Source: JAVBTT01 sp031556035 (lineage in GTDB: Bacteria > Bacillota > Clostridia > Oscillospirales > UBA929). Taken from it: a stretch of DNA of 64,000 nt. Positions 32,611-40,607 of this stretch are shown here, piece after piece. The position numbers and the translations under genes are program-made. The stretch's first letter is position 1, and each line of letters starts with the position of its first letter. The stretch is taken from contig JAVBTT010000020.1 in NCBI GenBank assembly GCA_031556035.1, positions 5,875 to 69,874 of the forward strand, in the 5' to 3' direction. The notes under the pieces are model-generated. The model made no database searches. It was not told the origin of the DNA and saw nothing but the letters and a program-made list of their open reading frames with translations.

Positions 32611-33921
32611 TTACTCGCAGTATACCGCCGGAACCGCGGCGTACACGGCGGCGCACCTGACAAGGTCGATTTTCCAGGTCTTTTCGTTCGGCGCGTGCGC
32701 CTGAGCCTCCGCACCCGGCCCGAAGCCGATGCAGGGGATGCCGTTGCGGCCCATTATCGAAACTCCGTTGGTGGAGAAGGTCCACTTGTCGGTCAGCGGG
32801 CGGGCCCTGCGCATCGCCTCGTTTTCAGCGCAGCCCACGCGGGTCTCGCCGTAGAGTTCCTTGTACGCTTTATTAAGCGCGATTGTCACGGCGTGGTCCT
32901 CCGGGATGACCCAAGTCGGGAAATAGCACTCGATCGGATACACGCAGCCGGTCCAGGACGCTCGGTCGTACTGGTACATGCTTACCTTCACGTCCTCGCC
33001 GTATTTTTTGACGGCGGGCAGCGCGCGGATTTCGTCCAGGCAGCTCTCCCAGGTCTCTCCGGCCGTCATGCGGCGGTCGAGGGACACCGAGCAGGAGTCG
33101 GCCACCGCGCAGCGCGAGGGGGAGGTGAAGAAAATCTCGGAGGCGGTGACTGTGCCTCGCCCCAGGAAGTTGGCTTCCTGCCATTGGGGGTTGTATTTGG
33201 CGTCCAGCATCCTGACAAGGCCCTTGACGGCATTGCCTTCAGACGCGTCGTTCTCGTTCAGTGAGCGGATGTCCTGGAGAATATCCGCCATCTTGTAGAT
33301 CGCGTTGTCGCCGCGCTCGGGCGCGCTTCCGTGGCAGGACACGCCCTTGACGTCCACCCTGATCTCCATGCGCCCGCGCTGCCCGCGGTAAATTCCGCCG
33401 TCGGTCGGCTCGGTGGAGACCACAAACTCGGGTCTCACCTTGCCCTCGTTGATGATGTACTGCCAGCACAGCCCGTCGCAGTCCTCCTCCTGAACGGTGG
33501 CGACCACGAGCGCCGTGTACTTGTCGCTCAGCAGGCCCAGATCCTTCATGATCTTTGCGCCGTATACCGAGGAGACAATTCCGCCCTCCTGGTCGGAGAC
33601 GCCTCGCCCGCCGATCTCCTCGTCATTCTCGTACCCCTCGTAAGGGTCGAAGCTCCAGTTGGCGCGGTTGCCGATCCCCACCGTGTCGATATGCCCGTCA
33701 AACGCGATCAGCGTCTTGCCGGTGCCCATGTAGCCCAGCAGGTTGCCCATTCCGTCGATCTCGACCCTGTCGAAGCCGAGGCGACGCATTTCCTCGGCCG
33801 CGCGCTCAATCTTGCCCTTTTCGGCCGCGCTCTCGCCGGGAATACGAACCAAATCGCGCAGGAACCTTGTCATATCCGCCCTGTAGCCCTCGGCCGCCGC
33901 CTTGATGCTGGTGAAATCCAT
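32611..33921 (-). CDS. ygeY: YgeY-type M20 family metallohydrolase
   Basis: A 436-residue di-zinc hydrolase of the peptidase M20 family; ATG at 33921 after GAGGTGCGTACAA. Metal and catalytic motifs are LIAFDGHIDTVGIGN (HxD), GVSDQEGGIVSSVYG (bridging Asp), VATVQEEDCDG (Glu pair) and VVSTEPTDGGIYRGQRGR. The central dimerisation domain follows with GVSCHGSAPERGDNAI. This branch is annotated as selenium-metabolism-linked hydrolase because it travels with selenium-dependent hydroxylases. It would cleave an amide or carbamoyl bond of a small metabolite, not a protein. Located between ygeX and ygeW, as in E. coli and in urate-degrading gut bacteria. Confidence 0.93.
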   Translation of the reverse strand: MDFTSIKAAAEGYRADMTRFLRDLVRIPGESAAEKGKIERAAEEMRRLGFDRVEIDGMGNLLGYMGTGKTLIAFDGHIDTVGIGNRANWSFDPYEGYENDEEIGGRGVSDQEGGIVSSVYGAKIMKDLGLLSDKYTALVVATVQEEDCDGLCWQYIINEGKVRPEFVVSTEPTDGGIYRGQRGRMEIRVDVKGVSCHGSAPERGDNAIYKMADILQDIRSLNENDASEGNAVKGLVRMLDAKYNPQWQEANFLGRGTVTASEIFFTSPSRCAVADSCSVSLDRRMTAGETWESCLDEIRALPAVKKYGEDVKVSMYQYDRASWTGCVYPIECYFPTWVIPEDHAVTIALNKAYKELYGETRVGCAENEAMRRARPLTDKWTFSTNGVSIMGRNGIPCIGFGPGAEAQAHAPNEKTWKIDLVRCAAVYAAVPAVYCE

Positions 33922-33962
33922 TTGTACGCACCTCGCCCTTTCGAATGCAAATATTTATTTCC

Positions 33963-33992
33963 CTGTATCCCCGCCTCCTGCGGGGATACAGC
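33963..33992. repeat. Intercistronic hairpin, ygeX-ygeY junction
   Basis: CTGTATCCCCGC pairs perfectly with GCGGGGATACAG around the loop CTCCT. Confidence 0.65.
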
Positions 33993-34004
33993 CATTATCC
34001 TTCC

Positions 34005-35225
34005 TCACTCAGGAAGCGGGTACTCGCCGTCCCAGACTATTTTGCGGTACTGCTCCGGGTCGGTGTCCCCCTCCGTGCTGAACAGCAGAACGCGGGAATC
34101 CGTGTTGAGGCCCAGGGCCTCCTTCAGGCCGGTGAATTTCGGGTTGGTCAGCGTCTCAAGCAGCAGGCCCATACCGGCCGCTCCGCTCTCCCCGGAGATG
34201 ACGCGGGGATCTCCCTGAAGCGGGGCTCCCAGCACCCTCATGCCGCGCGCCGCCGCGTAGTCGGGCAGCGACACGAAAAAAGAAGTCTTACTCTTGAGTA
34301 TTTCCCAGGAAATCGTGTTCGCCTCGCCGCAGGCAAGACCCGCCATTATTGTAACAAGGTCTCCGCCCACGTCCACCGTGCCTCCGTCCGCCCTCATGGC
34401 CGAGCGGTAAATACAATCCGCAGCCGAGGCTTCGACAACCGTGGTCACCGGAACACTATCGGGATAATAATTCGCGAAGAAACCCTGAACCGCGCCAGCC
34501 AGCGAGCCCACTCCCGCCTGGACAAATATGTGAGTCGGACGCTCGACCCCCAGCCCGCGAAGCTGCTCCAGCGCCTCCAGCGCCATGGTGCCGTAGCCCT
34601 GCATGATCCAGCCCGGGATTTCCTCGTAGCCCTCCCAGGCCGTGTCCTGAATCACGACACTGTTCGGGTTCTTGGCGCTCTCGGCCGTGGCCAGCCGCAC
34701 CGCATCGTCGTAGTTCATGTCCACTATGGAGGCATCCGCCCCCTCCTTGAGTATATTCTCAAGCCTTGTCTGAGACGAGCCCTTCGGCATGTATACCACG
34801 CTCTTCTGTCCGATATGGCTGGCCGCCCAGGCGACGCCGCGCCCGTGGTTGCCGTCGGTAGCCGTGAAGAAGGTGTAATCCCCCAGCTCTTTTTTTACCT
34901 CTGGGGAGGTAAGCTCAGCGTAGCTGAGCTCCGAGACATCCCGCCCGGTCCTCTGGGCAATGAATCGCGCCATCGCGAACGAACCGCCCAGCACCTTGAA
35001 GGCGTTCAGGCCGAAGCGGTAGGACTCGTCCTTGACGTAAATCCCGCCCACGCCAAGCGTCTTTGCCAGATTGTCCAACGCCGCGAGAGGCGTACTGCCA
35101 TACTGCGGGAATGACGAGTGGAAGCCGCGAACCTTTTCGATCTCCTCCGGGGCCATAAGCGCGAGCTGCCTCGCGGCGTCTGATTTTGGCAGCCTGTTCG
35201 CTGTCCACTTCAGCTCGTTGTTCAC
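34005..35225 (-). CDS. ygeX: Diaminopropionate ammonia-lyase
   Basis: A 406-residue PLP enzyme; the GTG at 35225 is chosen because AGGAGGAGCGAAAG precedes it, whereas the longer frame has no site. It converts 2,3-diaminopropionate to pyruvate and two ammonia. PLP-fold type II motifs are VKDESYRFGLNAFKVLGG (the Lys forming the Schiff base), TATDGNHGRGVAW, VQAGVGSLAGAV and ISGESGAAGMGLL. The pattern ESYRFGLNAFK is specific for YgeX-type lyases. In the urate pathway it is the step that yields pyruvate and so energy and carbon. Second gene after the regulator. Confidence 0.95.
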   Translation of the reverse strand: MNNELKWTANRLPKSDAARQLALMAPEEIEKVRGFHSSFPQYGSTPLAALDNLAKTLGVGGIYVKDESYRFGLNAFKVLGGSFAMARFIAQRTGRDVSELSYAELTSPEVKKELGDYTFFTATDGNHGRGVAWAASHIGQKSVVYMPKGSSQTRLENILKEGADASIVDMNYDDAVRLATAESAKNPNSVVIQDTAWEGYEEIPGWIMQGYGTMALEALEQLRGLGVERPTHIFVQAGVGSLAGAVQGFFANYYPDSVPVTTVVEASAADCIYRSAMRADGGTVDVGGDLVTIMAGLACGEANTISWEILKSKTSFFVSLPDYAAARGMRVLGAPLQGDPRVISGESGAAGMGLLLETLTNPKFTGLKEALGLNTDSRVLLFSTEGDTDPEQYRKIVWDGEYPLPE

Positions 35226-35249
35226 CTTTCGCTCCTCCTGTGAGATTAT

Positions 35250-35282
35250 TTTTTTGTTTCCCCCGCCGGAGGCGAGAAACAA
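35250..35282. repeat. Intercistronic hairpin, regulator-ygeX junction
   Basis: TTGTTTCCCCCGCC pairs with GGCGAGAAACAA around the loop GGA with one mismatch. It is 25 bp upstream of the ygeX start and could affect the relative expression of regulator and enzymes. Confidence 0.65.
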
Positions 35283-35295
35283 CCCTCAAAATTCT

Positions 35296-35934
35296 CTAAG
35301 TCTCCGCGTCCATATAGTTGTAAAGGGTGTATTTTGAAATGTCGTAGTGCCTTGATATCTTGTCGCCCGCCTTCTTGATCAAAAACGCGCCCTTGTCGTT
35401 GAGGTACTGAATGGCCCTCGTTTTGTCGTCCTTGGTCATATGAGCTATCGGCTTGCCGATAAATTTATCCGCCTCCTCGATGAGCTGGTCCAGAAGGTCG
35501 GTGACGTTGGTGGTGATCGCGCTGATGCTGTCGGCGTCCTCCGGCTCATCGACACTGATCATGGCCTCCAGCGTATGCCTTGCCATCATCAGCTCCGTTA
35601 TGTCATAGTTGATGCCGAAGAGCCCGATGACCCTGCCTTCCTCGTCCCTCAGGTATATAGAGCTGGATTTAACAATCCTGCCCTCCTTGGTGCGCGCCAG
35701 GTAGCTGTAATTGTCCTCCACCCGCGACGCGTCCTCCTTAATGGCCTGAAGCACGAGCTCCGACGAGCCGTCGCCTATGTGACGCCCCGTAACATGGCCG
35801 TTTTCAATCGCAATGATAGTGTTTTCATAGCCCCGGCTCATGTCATGCACCGTAACCTCGCAATTTGAGCCGAACAGTCCGGTTATCCCCTTCGCGAGCC
35901 GCTCCAGGAACGGCTTCTGATCCCCGATGCTCAC
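35296..35934 (-). CDS. YheO-like PAS/HTH transcriptional regulator
   Basis: About 212 residues from the GTG at 35934 after GGGGGTTTGCC; an ATG at 35973 is an alternative without a binding site. The N-terminal YheO-like PAS domain (FLERLAKGITGLFGSNCEVT, SRGYENTIIAIENGHVTGR, SSIYLRDEEGRVIGLFGINY) would sense a small molecule. The C-terminal helix-turn-helix (KTRAIQYLNDKGAFLIKKAG, ISKYTLYNYMD) matches the HTH_22 group. Regulators of this type often precede purine, hydantoin or ygeX-like genes. As first gene of the cluster it probably controls the whole operon in response to a purine or ureide. Confidence 0.88.
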   Translation of the reverse strand: MSIGDQKPFLERLAKGITGLFGSNCEVTVHDMSRGYENTIIAIENGHVTGRHIGDGSSELVLQAIKEDASRVEDNYSYLARTKEGRIVKSSSIYLRDEEGRVIGLFGINYDITELMMARHTLEAMISVDEPEDADSISAITTNVTDLLDQLIEEADKFIGKPIAHMTKDDKTRAIQYLNDKGAFLIKKAGDKISRHYDISKYTLYNYMDAET

Positions 35935-35990
35935 AGGCAAACCCCCATTTTTATAAATAACGACCGGAGGCATTTGTTATTCATGCCTCT

Positions 35991-36018
35991 ACTATAGCAC
36001 ATTATTATAATATTTCAA
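35991..36018 (-). promoter_or_regulatory. Promoter of the purine-degradation cluster
   Basis: TTGAAA (36018-36013) and TATAGT (35996-35991) on the minus strand, 16-bp spacer, inside an AT-rich stretch (35985-36070). That stretch contains the pair TTTTTTAGCTATAAAAA and ATTTTTTAGT, plausible curved DNA or operator sequence. Confidence 0.55.
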
Positions 36019-36106
36019 CTATTTTTTAGCTATAAAAATTATTTTTTAGTTTTTCTGTTTTTTCCACAAACCAGCCGTTACTAATTTGTCATAATTGCCC
36101 TGGCAT

Positions 36107-36697
36107 CTACGTATAAAATACGCGCCTCTCCAGCTCATAAAGCTCCTCTCTCGTGTCCACGTCAATAAGCGGCAGCCGACTCTTTATCTCCACAAGGGTT
36201 ACCTGTTCCGGATGCCTGTCACGGATTGCGCGCGCGTTCTGATGATCCGCGAGATTCAGCAGCTCCTCCCTGTAAGCCGAGGAAAAGAGAGCTGGGCTGC
36301 CGGGCATTCCCCCGAAGGCCGGCACGGTTATTCTTCCCGTATGCCGGCTGTTTATAACGGTTTCAAGTGTTTCCGCGTCAAGAAACGGCTGATCGCACGG
36401 CAGGAACATATAATAATCCGCCGAAGACGGCAAAACCCCGAGCCGGACGCTTTCGCAGGCGCCCCGGCCGGGGTTTTTATTAAGTATGGCTTCAACCGGA
36501 TAATTGCTCGCGAGCAGGCCGACCTCCGGCTGGGAGTATATAAAGCGCACGACGCCAAATAAACCGCTTTCGCACACAAGCTTCAGCGTCCGCTCGGCCA
36601 TAGGTCTGCCTCCGAACGGCTGAAGCAGCTTGTCCCCCTTCCCGAAGCGGCTGGAGAATCCCGAGGCCATTAAAACGGCGTCGACAGTCCGGTTCAT
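36107..36697 (-). CDS. mocA: MocA/MobA-like nucleotidyltransferase
   Basis: A 196-residue NTP transferase; ATG at 36697 after GGGGGGATACGCT. The nucleotide-binding loop is AVLMASGFSSRFGKGDKLL and the metal Asp lies in YYMFLPCDQPFLDAET. It resembles E. coli YgfJ (MocA), which attaches CMP to molybdopterin. It would mature the cofactor of the XdhD enzyme encoded 12 kb downstream. It starts 25 bp after the aroE stop, so it seems to be the last gene of the aro transcript and not part of the cluster that uses the cofactor; a 170-bp gap with a promoter separates it from the regulator gene. The nucleotide could also be GMP; MocA is the better guess from context. Confidence 0.82.
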   Translation of the reverse strand: MNRTVDAVLMASGFSSRFGKGDKLLQPFGGRPMAERTLKLVCESGLFGVVRFIYSQPEVGLLASNYPVEAILNKNPGRGACESVRLGVLPSSADYYMFLPCDQPFLDAETLETVINSRHTGRITVPAFGGMPGSPALFSSAYREELLNLADHQNARAIRDRHPEQVTLVEIKSRLPLIDVDTREELYELERRVFYT

Positions 36698-36722
36698 AGC
36701 GTATCCCCCCAAATAGCCGTTA

Positions 36723-37550
36723 TTAAAAGATATCAGTATCAGTCAATAAATCCGATACAACCCTTTCGGACGGCGTATGCCCCGTAAACAGCTCAAACGA
36801 CAGAGCCGCCTGGCATACAAGGTGCGGCACGCCGTTTATCGCCCGCAGCCCCCTCCCCTTCGCAGCTTTCAGCAAAGCCGTCTCCCTCGGGGAATATATA
36901 AGGTCGTATATGATGGAGTCCGACGGAAGCGCGTCCAAAAAACTCAGGTCTGCAAAATCCTCATTCACCCCGTGCATCCCCAGCGGAGTCGCGTTGACGA
37001 GCAGCGGGCAGCCCTCGGCCTCACTCCCGGTGTCGCTCCAATTGCAGTATTCCGCCCCCTCCGCGACCACCTCCTTGTCCGGGCTGCGCGAGGCCATCCG
37101 CACGCTCATTCCTCTTTTGGCGAGGGCCAATGCCACCGCCCTGGCCGCGCCGCCCGCGCCAAGCACAAGCGCTTTTTTGCCATTGAAAACAAAGCCCTCC
37201 CGCTCAAGAGAGCGCGCGAAGCCGTCTCCGTCTGTGTTGTGCCCTATCAGAGTTCCCGCCTTATTCACAACCGTGTTCACCGCTCCGCAAAGCCCCGCCG
37301 CATCGCTTACCGCGTCAAGATAAGGGATTATCCGCTCCTTCAGGGGCATCGTGACGTTGAAGCCCGCGATACCCATCAGCCGGGCGGCCTCCGTAAACCG
37401 CTTCAGCCCGTCATGTGTGATGTCGAACGCGAGATACGCGTAATTTAACCCCAGGCTGTCGGAAAAACGGTTATGTATCTGGGGCGAGAGGCTGTGTGAG
37501 ACCGGGGAGCCGATGAGCGCGAGAACCCTTGTGGCGCCTGTGATATTCAT
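36723..37550 (-). CDS. aroE: Shikimate dehydrogenase
   Basis: A 275-residue NADP-dependent enzyme reducing 3-dehydroshikimate. Substrate residues are in IGSPVSHSLSPQIHN (SxS) and GFNVTMPLKERI (catalytic Lys in MPLK), with NTDGDGF and the dinucleotide loop VLGAGGAARAVALAL. RxSxK-type NADP residues follow in MASRSPDK. The C-terminus has the usual NGVPHLVCQAALSFELF. Its ATG overlaps the aroQ stop by four bases. Confidence 0.97.
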   Translation of the reverse strand: MNITGATRVLALIGSPVSHSLSPQIHNRFSDSLGLNYAYLAFDITHDGLKRFTEAARLMGIAGFNVTMPLKERIIPYLDAVSDAAGLCGAVNTVVNKAGTLIGHNTDGDGFARSLEREGFVFNGKKALVLGAGGAARAVALALAKRGMSVRMASRSPDKEVVAEGAEYCNWSDTGSEAEGCPLLVNATPLGMHGVNEDFADLSFLDALPSDSIIYDLIYSPRETALLKAAKGRGLRAINGVPHLVCQAALSFELFTGHTPSERVVSDLLTDTDIF

Positions 37551-37984
37551 TCAACCCATCCCCTCTCGATAAAATACCGCATGGCCGCGATATAGCCGTA
37601 AAAGCCAAGCCCGCTTATCTGACCCGCGCAGGCGGGCGCGGTGACCGATACGCGCCGAAACTCCTCACGGGCGTGGATGTTGGAGATATGCACCTCTATC
37701 GCGTCCACCGCCGCGGCCTTTATAGCGTCGTGTATCGCGTGGCTGTAATGTGTGTACGCCCCGGGGTTTATTATTATGCCGTCCACGCGGTCCCGGGCCG
37801 CCTGTATCGCGTCGATTATCGCGCCCTCATGGTTTGACTGAAAGAGTTCAAGCTCAAGCTCATTGTCCGCCGCAAAGCCCCCAACCATCTCCACCAGATC
37901 ACCGTAGGTTTTTCGGCCATACACCTCCGGCTCGCGCGAGCCCAGCAGGTTGAGGTTAGGGCCGTTTATTACAAGCAGCTTCAT
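37547..37984 (-). CDS. aroQ: 3-Dehydroquinate dehydratase, type II
   Basis: A 145-residue enzyme of normal type II length. VINGPNLNLLGSREPEVYG contains the Asn-Leu motif and the catalytic Tyr (VYG), NHEGAIIDAIQAA supplies Glu, INPGAYTHYSHAI the Asn and Tyr, and EVHISNIHAREEFRR the active His and Arg. Start and stop overlap both neighbours (ATGA), so aroK-aroQ-aroE are translationally coupled. Confidence 0.97.
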   Translation of the reverse strand: MKLLVINGPNLNLLGSREPEVYGRKTYGDLVEMVGGFAADNELELELFQSNHEGAIIDAIQAARDRVDGIIINPGAYTHYSHAIHDAIKAAAVDAIEVHISNIHAREEFRRVSVTAPACAGQISGLGFYGYIAAMRYFIERGWVE

Positions 37985-38460
37985 CTCAGCGCCTCCAACA
38001 CTTTTTTTACCGTATCCTCAATAACTCCCTCATTGTCGATGGTGATATCGCTCAGCCGCTCGTAAAGCCCGCCGCGCCTCTCAAAAATGGCGTGGAGCTT
38101 GCTTGAGTCGCTCAGCAGCGGCCTCGTGCCGGGCTCCAACGTGGCGAGTATGCTCTCGACGCTCCGGCGGAGATAGACGACCGCCGAGCTTCTCCTTATC
38201 AGCTCTCCATTTCGCTCCACAGCGCCGCCGCCCAGAGCGATCACGGCGTTCTCCCGGGCAATAAGGCTCTCGATGCGCCGCGTTTCAAGGCCGCGGAAAT
38301 ACTCCTCGCCCCTTTGGGCAAATATATCGGATATACTCATGCCCTCGGAACGCTCTATTTCAATGTCGCTGTCAAACCAGACCATCCCGAGAGCTTCTGC
38401 CGCCAGCCTTGAGACCGTGGTCTTCCCGCAGCCGGGCAGCCCGATAAAGGCGATGTTCAT
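37981..38460 (-). CDS. aroK: Shikimate kinase
   Basis: A 159-residue P-loop kinase from the ATG at 38460, five bases after the pheA stop; an in-frame upstream extension overlaps pheA and is rejected. Walker A is GLPGCGKTTVSRLAAEALG, the substrate-binding DSDIEIE and RGEEYFRGLETR follow, then ALGGGAV, and the lid RPLLSDSSKL. It phosphorylates shikimate at the 3-hydroxyl. Slightly short compared with about 170 residues, but all motifs are present. Confidence 0.95.
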   Translation of the reverse strand: MNIAFIGLPGCGKTTVSRLAAEALGMVWFDSDIEIERSEGMSISDIFAQRGEEYFRGLETRRIESLIARENAVIALGGGAVERNGELIRRSSAVVYLRRSVESILATLEPGTRPLLSDSSKLHAIFERRGGLYERLSDITIDNEGVIEDTVKKVLEALR

Positions 38461-38465
38461 ACCCG

Positions 38466-39602
38466 TCAAATCGTCTCTGCCGAGCTTCCGTAGCAGCCCA
38501 GCACCTCGAAGTAGTCGCACTGCGTCGACGCCAGACGCAGCGCGTCCCGGGTATCCGCGTCCATTATATTGGCCTGCAGATCCGCGAAAAACCTGTACCG
38601 CTCGTTGGAGGCGGGTCGCGACTCAATTCGCGACAGGTTGATGCCCGCGAGCATAAAGCTCTCCAGCACCGCGCACAGCGCCCCGCTGCGGTGAGCCGTG
38701 GAGAATGTAATGCTTGTTATATCGCAGCGCTCGTCGTACACCGGGCACGCGGCGATGGCGATGAAGCGGGTTTTGTTCTGCGCGTCGTCCATGATATCCG
38801 GAGCGAGAACCGACAGTCCGTGCACCCTCGCGGCGGCGCGAGAGCCTATCGCCGCGTATCTGTCGCCGCCCTTTTCCGCGACCAGCTTTGCGGCGACAGC
38901 CGTGTTGCGGCAGGCCGTCAGCTCCCAGTTTTTATTTTTGAGGAAACGGCGGCACTGCCCGAAGCCCTCCGGATGGGAGTACACCTCGCGTATATCCGAA
39001 AGCGCCGCGCCCTCTCGGGCTAGCAGACACTGCGCGACCGATATCCATATCTGCCCCGTTATATAGCACGAGTGGCGCCGCAGCAGATCATAAACCTCTC
39101 CTATGGCCCCGGTCTGGGAGTTCTCTATCGGCAGCACGCCGCAGTCCGCCCTGCCCGCCTTGACCGTTTCAAACACATCCTCGAAGTAGTCGCACCCGAT
39201 TGTGGCGCTTCCCGGGAAGAGCTGATTCGCGCCGTGCTCGCCCCACGCGCCGGGCACCCCCTGAAAGGCCACCGTCAAGGCGTCCCTTTTCGGCTCGGTC
39301 GGCTCCGGAAAAAGGGCGGGATCCGTCAGCCCCAGCTTTTCACGCTGCCTGATCTTGGACAGGGCCATCAGGGTGCGCATAAGCGTCGCCGCTCCGGCGC
39401 GGTCGGCTTCGGCCACCGCTTCGGCGGCACCTTCCAGCACTTGCCGCTCCCGCCGCTCATCCACAAGGGCGATGTTCCCGGCGGCCTTCACACCCGCGAT
39501 TTCCAAGCTCACGCTCATTCTCTCGCCGTAAAGTCTCAGCAGCTTCGAATCCAGAGCGTCGATTTTTTGACGCAGCAGCGCCAGCTCCTCTTTGCTGTTC
39601 AC
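38466..39602 (-). CDS. pheA: Bifunctional chorismate mutase/prephenate dehydratase
   Basis: A 378-residue protein starting at a GTG (39602) that overlaps the aroF stop by four bases. The AroQ-type chorismate mutase domain (about 1-85, LRQKIDALDSKLLRLYGERM) is fused to prephenate dehydratase (about 100-280, VAFQGVPGAWGEHGANQLF; ENSQTGAIGEVYDLL; and NKTRFIAIA with the TRF motif). A C-terminal ACT domain has the ESRP phenylalanine-binding motif (SRIESRPASNERYRFFADL), so feedback inhibition by phenylalanine is expected. It commits chorismate to phenylalanine inside an operon whose leader peptide is rich in Phe and Tyr codons. No tyrA gene is in the window. Confidence 0.96.
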   Translation of the reverse strand: MNSKEELALLRQKIDALDSKLLRLYGERMSVSLEIAGVKAAGNIALVDERRERQVLEGAAEAVAEADRAGAATLMRTLMALSKIRQREKLGLTDPALFPEPTEPKRDALTVAFQGVPGAWGEHGANQLFPGSATIGCDYFEDVFETVKAGRADCGVLPIENSQTGAIGEVYDLLRRHSCYITGQIWISVAQCLLAREGAALSDIREVYSHPEGFGQCRRFLKNKNWELTACRNTAVAAKLVAEKGGDRYAAIGSRAAARVHGLSVLAPDIMDDAQNKTRFIAIAACPVYDERCDITSITFSTAHRSGALCAVLESFMLAGINLSRIESRPASNERYRFFADLQANIMDADTRDALRLASTQCDYFEVLGCYGSSAETI

Positions 39603-40603
39603 GCTATCACCTCGCGTATTCTGCACACCTTGTCCATAATGGACTTGAAAACCTGCGGCGTGACCGACTGCGCTCCGTCGCACAGCGCGGCCTCCGGATG
39701 GTTGTGCACCTCGATTATCAGCCCGTCCGCCCCGGCAGCGACCGCGGCCAGCGCCATGGGCTCGACAAGATGCCAGTATCCGGTGGCGTGGGACGGGTCT
39801 ATCACAACCGGCAGATGGGATTTTGATTTAAGCACCGGCACCGCAGACAGGTCGAGCGTGTTTCTGGTCGCCGTCTCAAAGGTCCGGATGCCCCGCTCAC
39901 AGAGCATGACCCGCTGGGCTCCGCCCGCCATGATGTGTTCAGCCGCCATGAGCAGCTCATCGATCGTTGAGGACAGGCCGCGCTTGAGCAGCACAGGCTT
40001 GTTGAGCTCCCCCACCTGGCGCAGAAGGGTAAAGTTCTGCATGTTGCGCGCGCCGATCTGTATCACATCCACATCCTCGGCAAACGCGTCCAGATAGTCC
40101 GAGGACATTATCTCGGTGACGACAGGAAGGCCCGTCTTGGATCTGGCCATTTTCAGGAGCTCAAGCCCGTCCATGCCGAGCCCCTTGAAGGCATAAGGCG
40201 AGGTGCGCGGCTTGAACGCCCCTCCGCGAAGGAATGAGGCTCCCGCCGCCTTTACGTCACGCGCGATCGAGAGTATCTGCTCCTCGCTCTCGACCGAGCA
40301 CGGCCCGGCGATCACCGCGAACTCTCCCGCGCCTATTTTCCGCCCGGATATATCGTACATGCTGTCCGCCGGGTGAAATTTGCGCCCCGCCAGCTTGTAC
40401 GGCTCCTGAACGCGCATGATGCGCTCCACGCAAGGGAAACGCAGTATGTCGTCCTCGGTGATCGCCGATGTGTCGCCGGCCATTCCGATCATGCGGGTGG
40501 TCTCGCCCACGATCTCCTGTATGATGATGCCCCTGCCTGCGAGAAGCTGCTTTATTGGGGCTATCTCCGGCTCCGTGGCGCCGGGCTTGAGAATCATAAT
40601 CAT
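39599..40603 (-). CDS. aroF: 3-Deoxy-7-phosphoheptulonate synthase (type I beta, ACT-like N-terminus)
   Basis: A 334-residue DAHP synthase joining PEP and erythrose 4-phosphate, the first step of the pathway. The N-terminal 70 residues form the ferredoxin/ACT-like regulatory domain known from Thermotoga-type enzymes (MILKPGATEPEIAPIKQLLA). The barrel begins GEFAVIAGPCSVESEEQIL, then RGGAFKPRTSPYAFKGLG, DVIQIGARNMQNFTLL, PVLLKRGLSSTIDE, and PVVIDPSHATGYW with the metal His. Feedback by Tyr or Phe through the N-terminal domain is known for the type and is likely here. Confidence 0.96.
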   Translation of the reverse strand: MIMILKPGATEPEIAPIKQLLAGRGIIIQEIVGETTRMIGMAGDTSAITEDDILRFPCVERIMRVQEPYKLAGRKFHPADSMYDISGRKIGAGEFAVIAGPCSVESEEQILSIARDVKAAGASFLRGGAFKPRTSPYAFKGLGMDGLELLKMARSKTGLPVVTEIMSSDYLDAFAEDVDVIQIGARNMQNFTLLRQVGELNKPVLLKRGLSSTIDELLMAAEHIMAGGAQRVMLCERGIRTFETATRNTLDLSAVPVLKSKSHLPVVIDPSHATGYWHLVEPMALAAVAAGADGLIIEVHNHPEAALCDGAQSVTPQVFKSIMDKVCRIREVIA

Positions 40604-40607
40604 TTGC

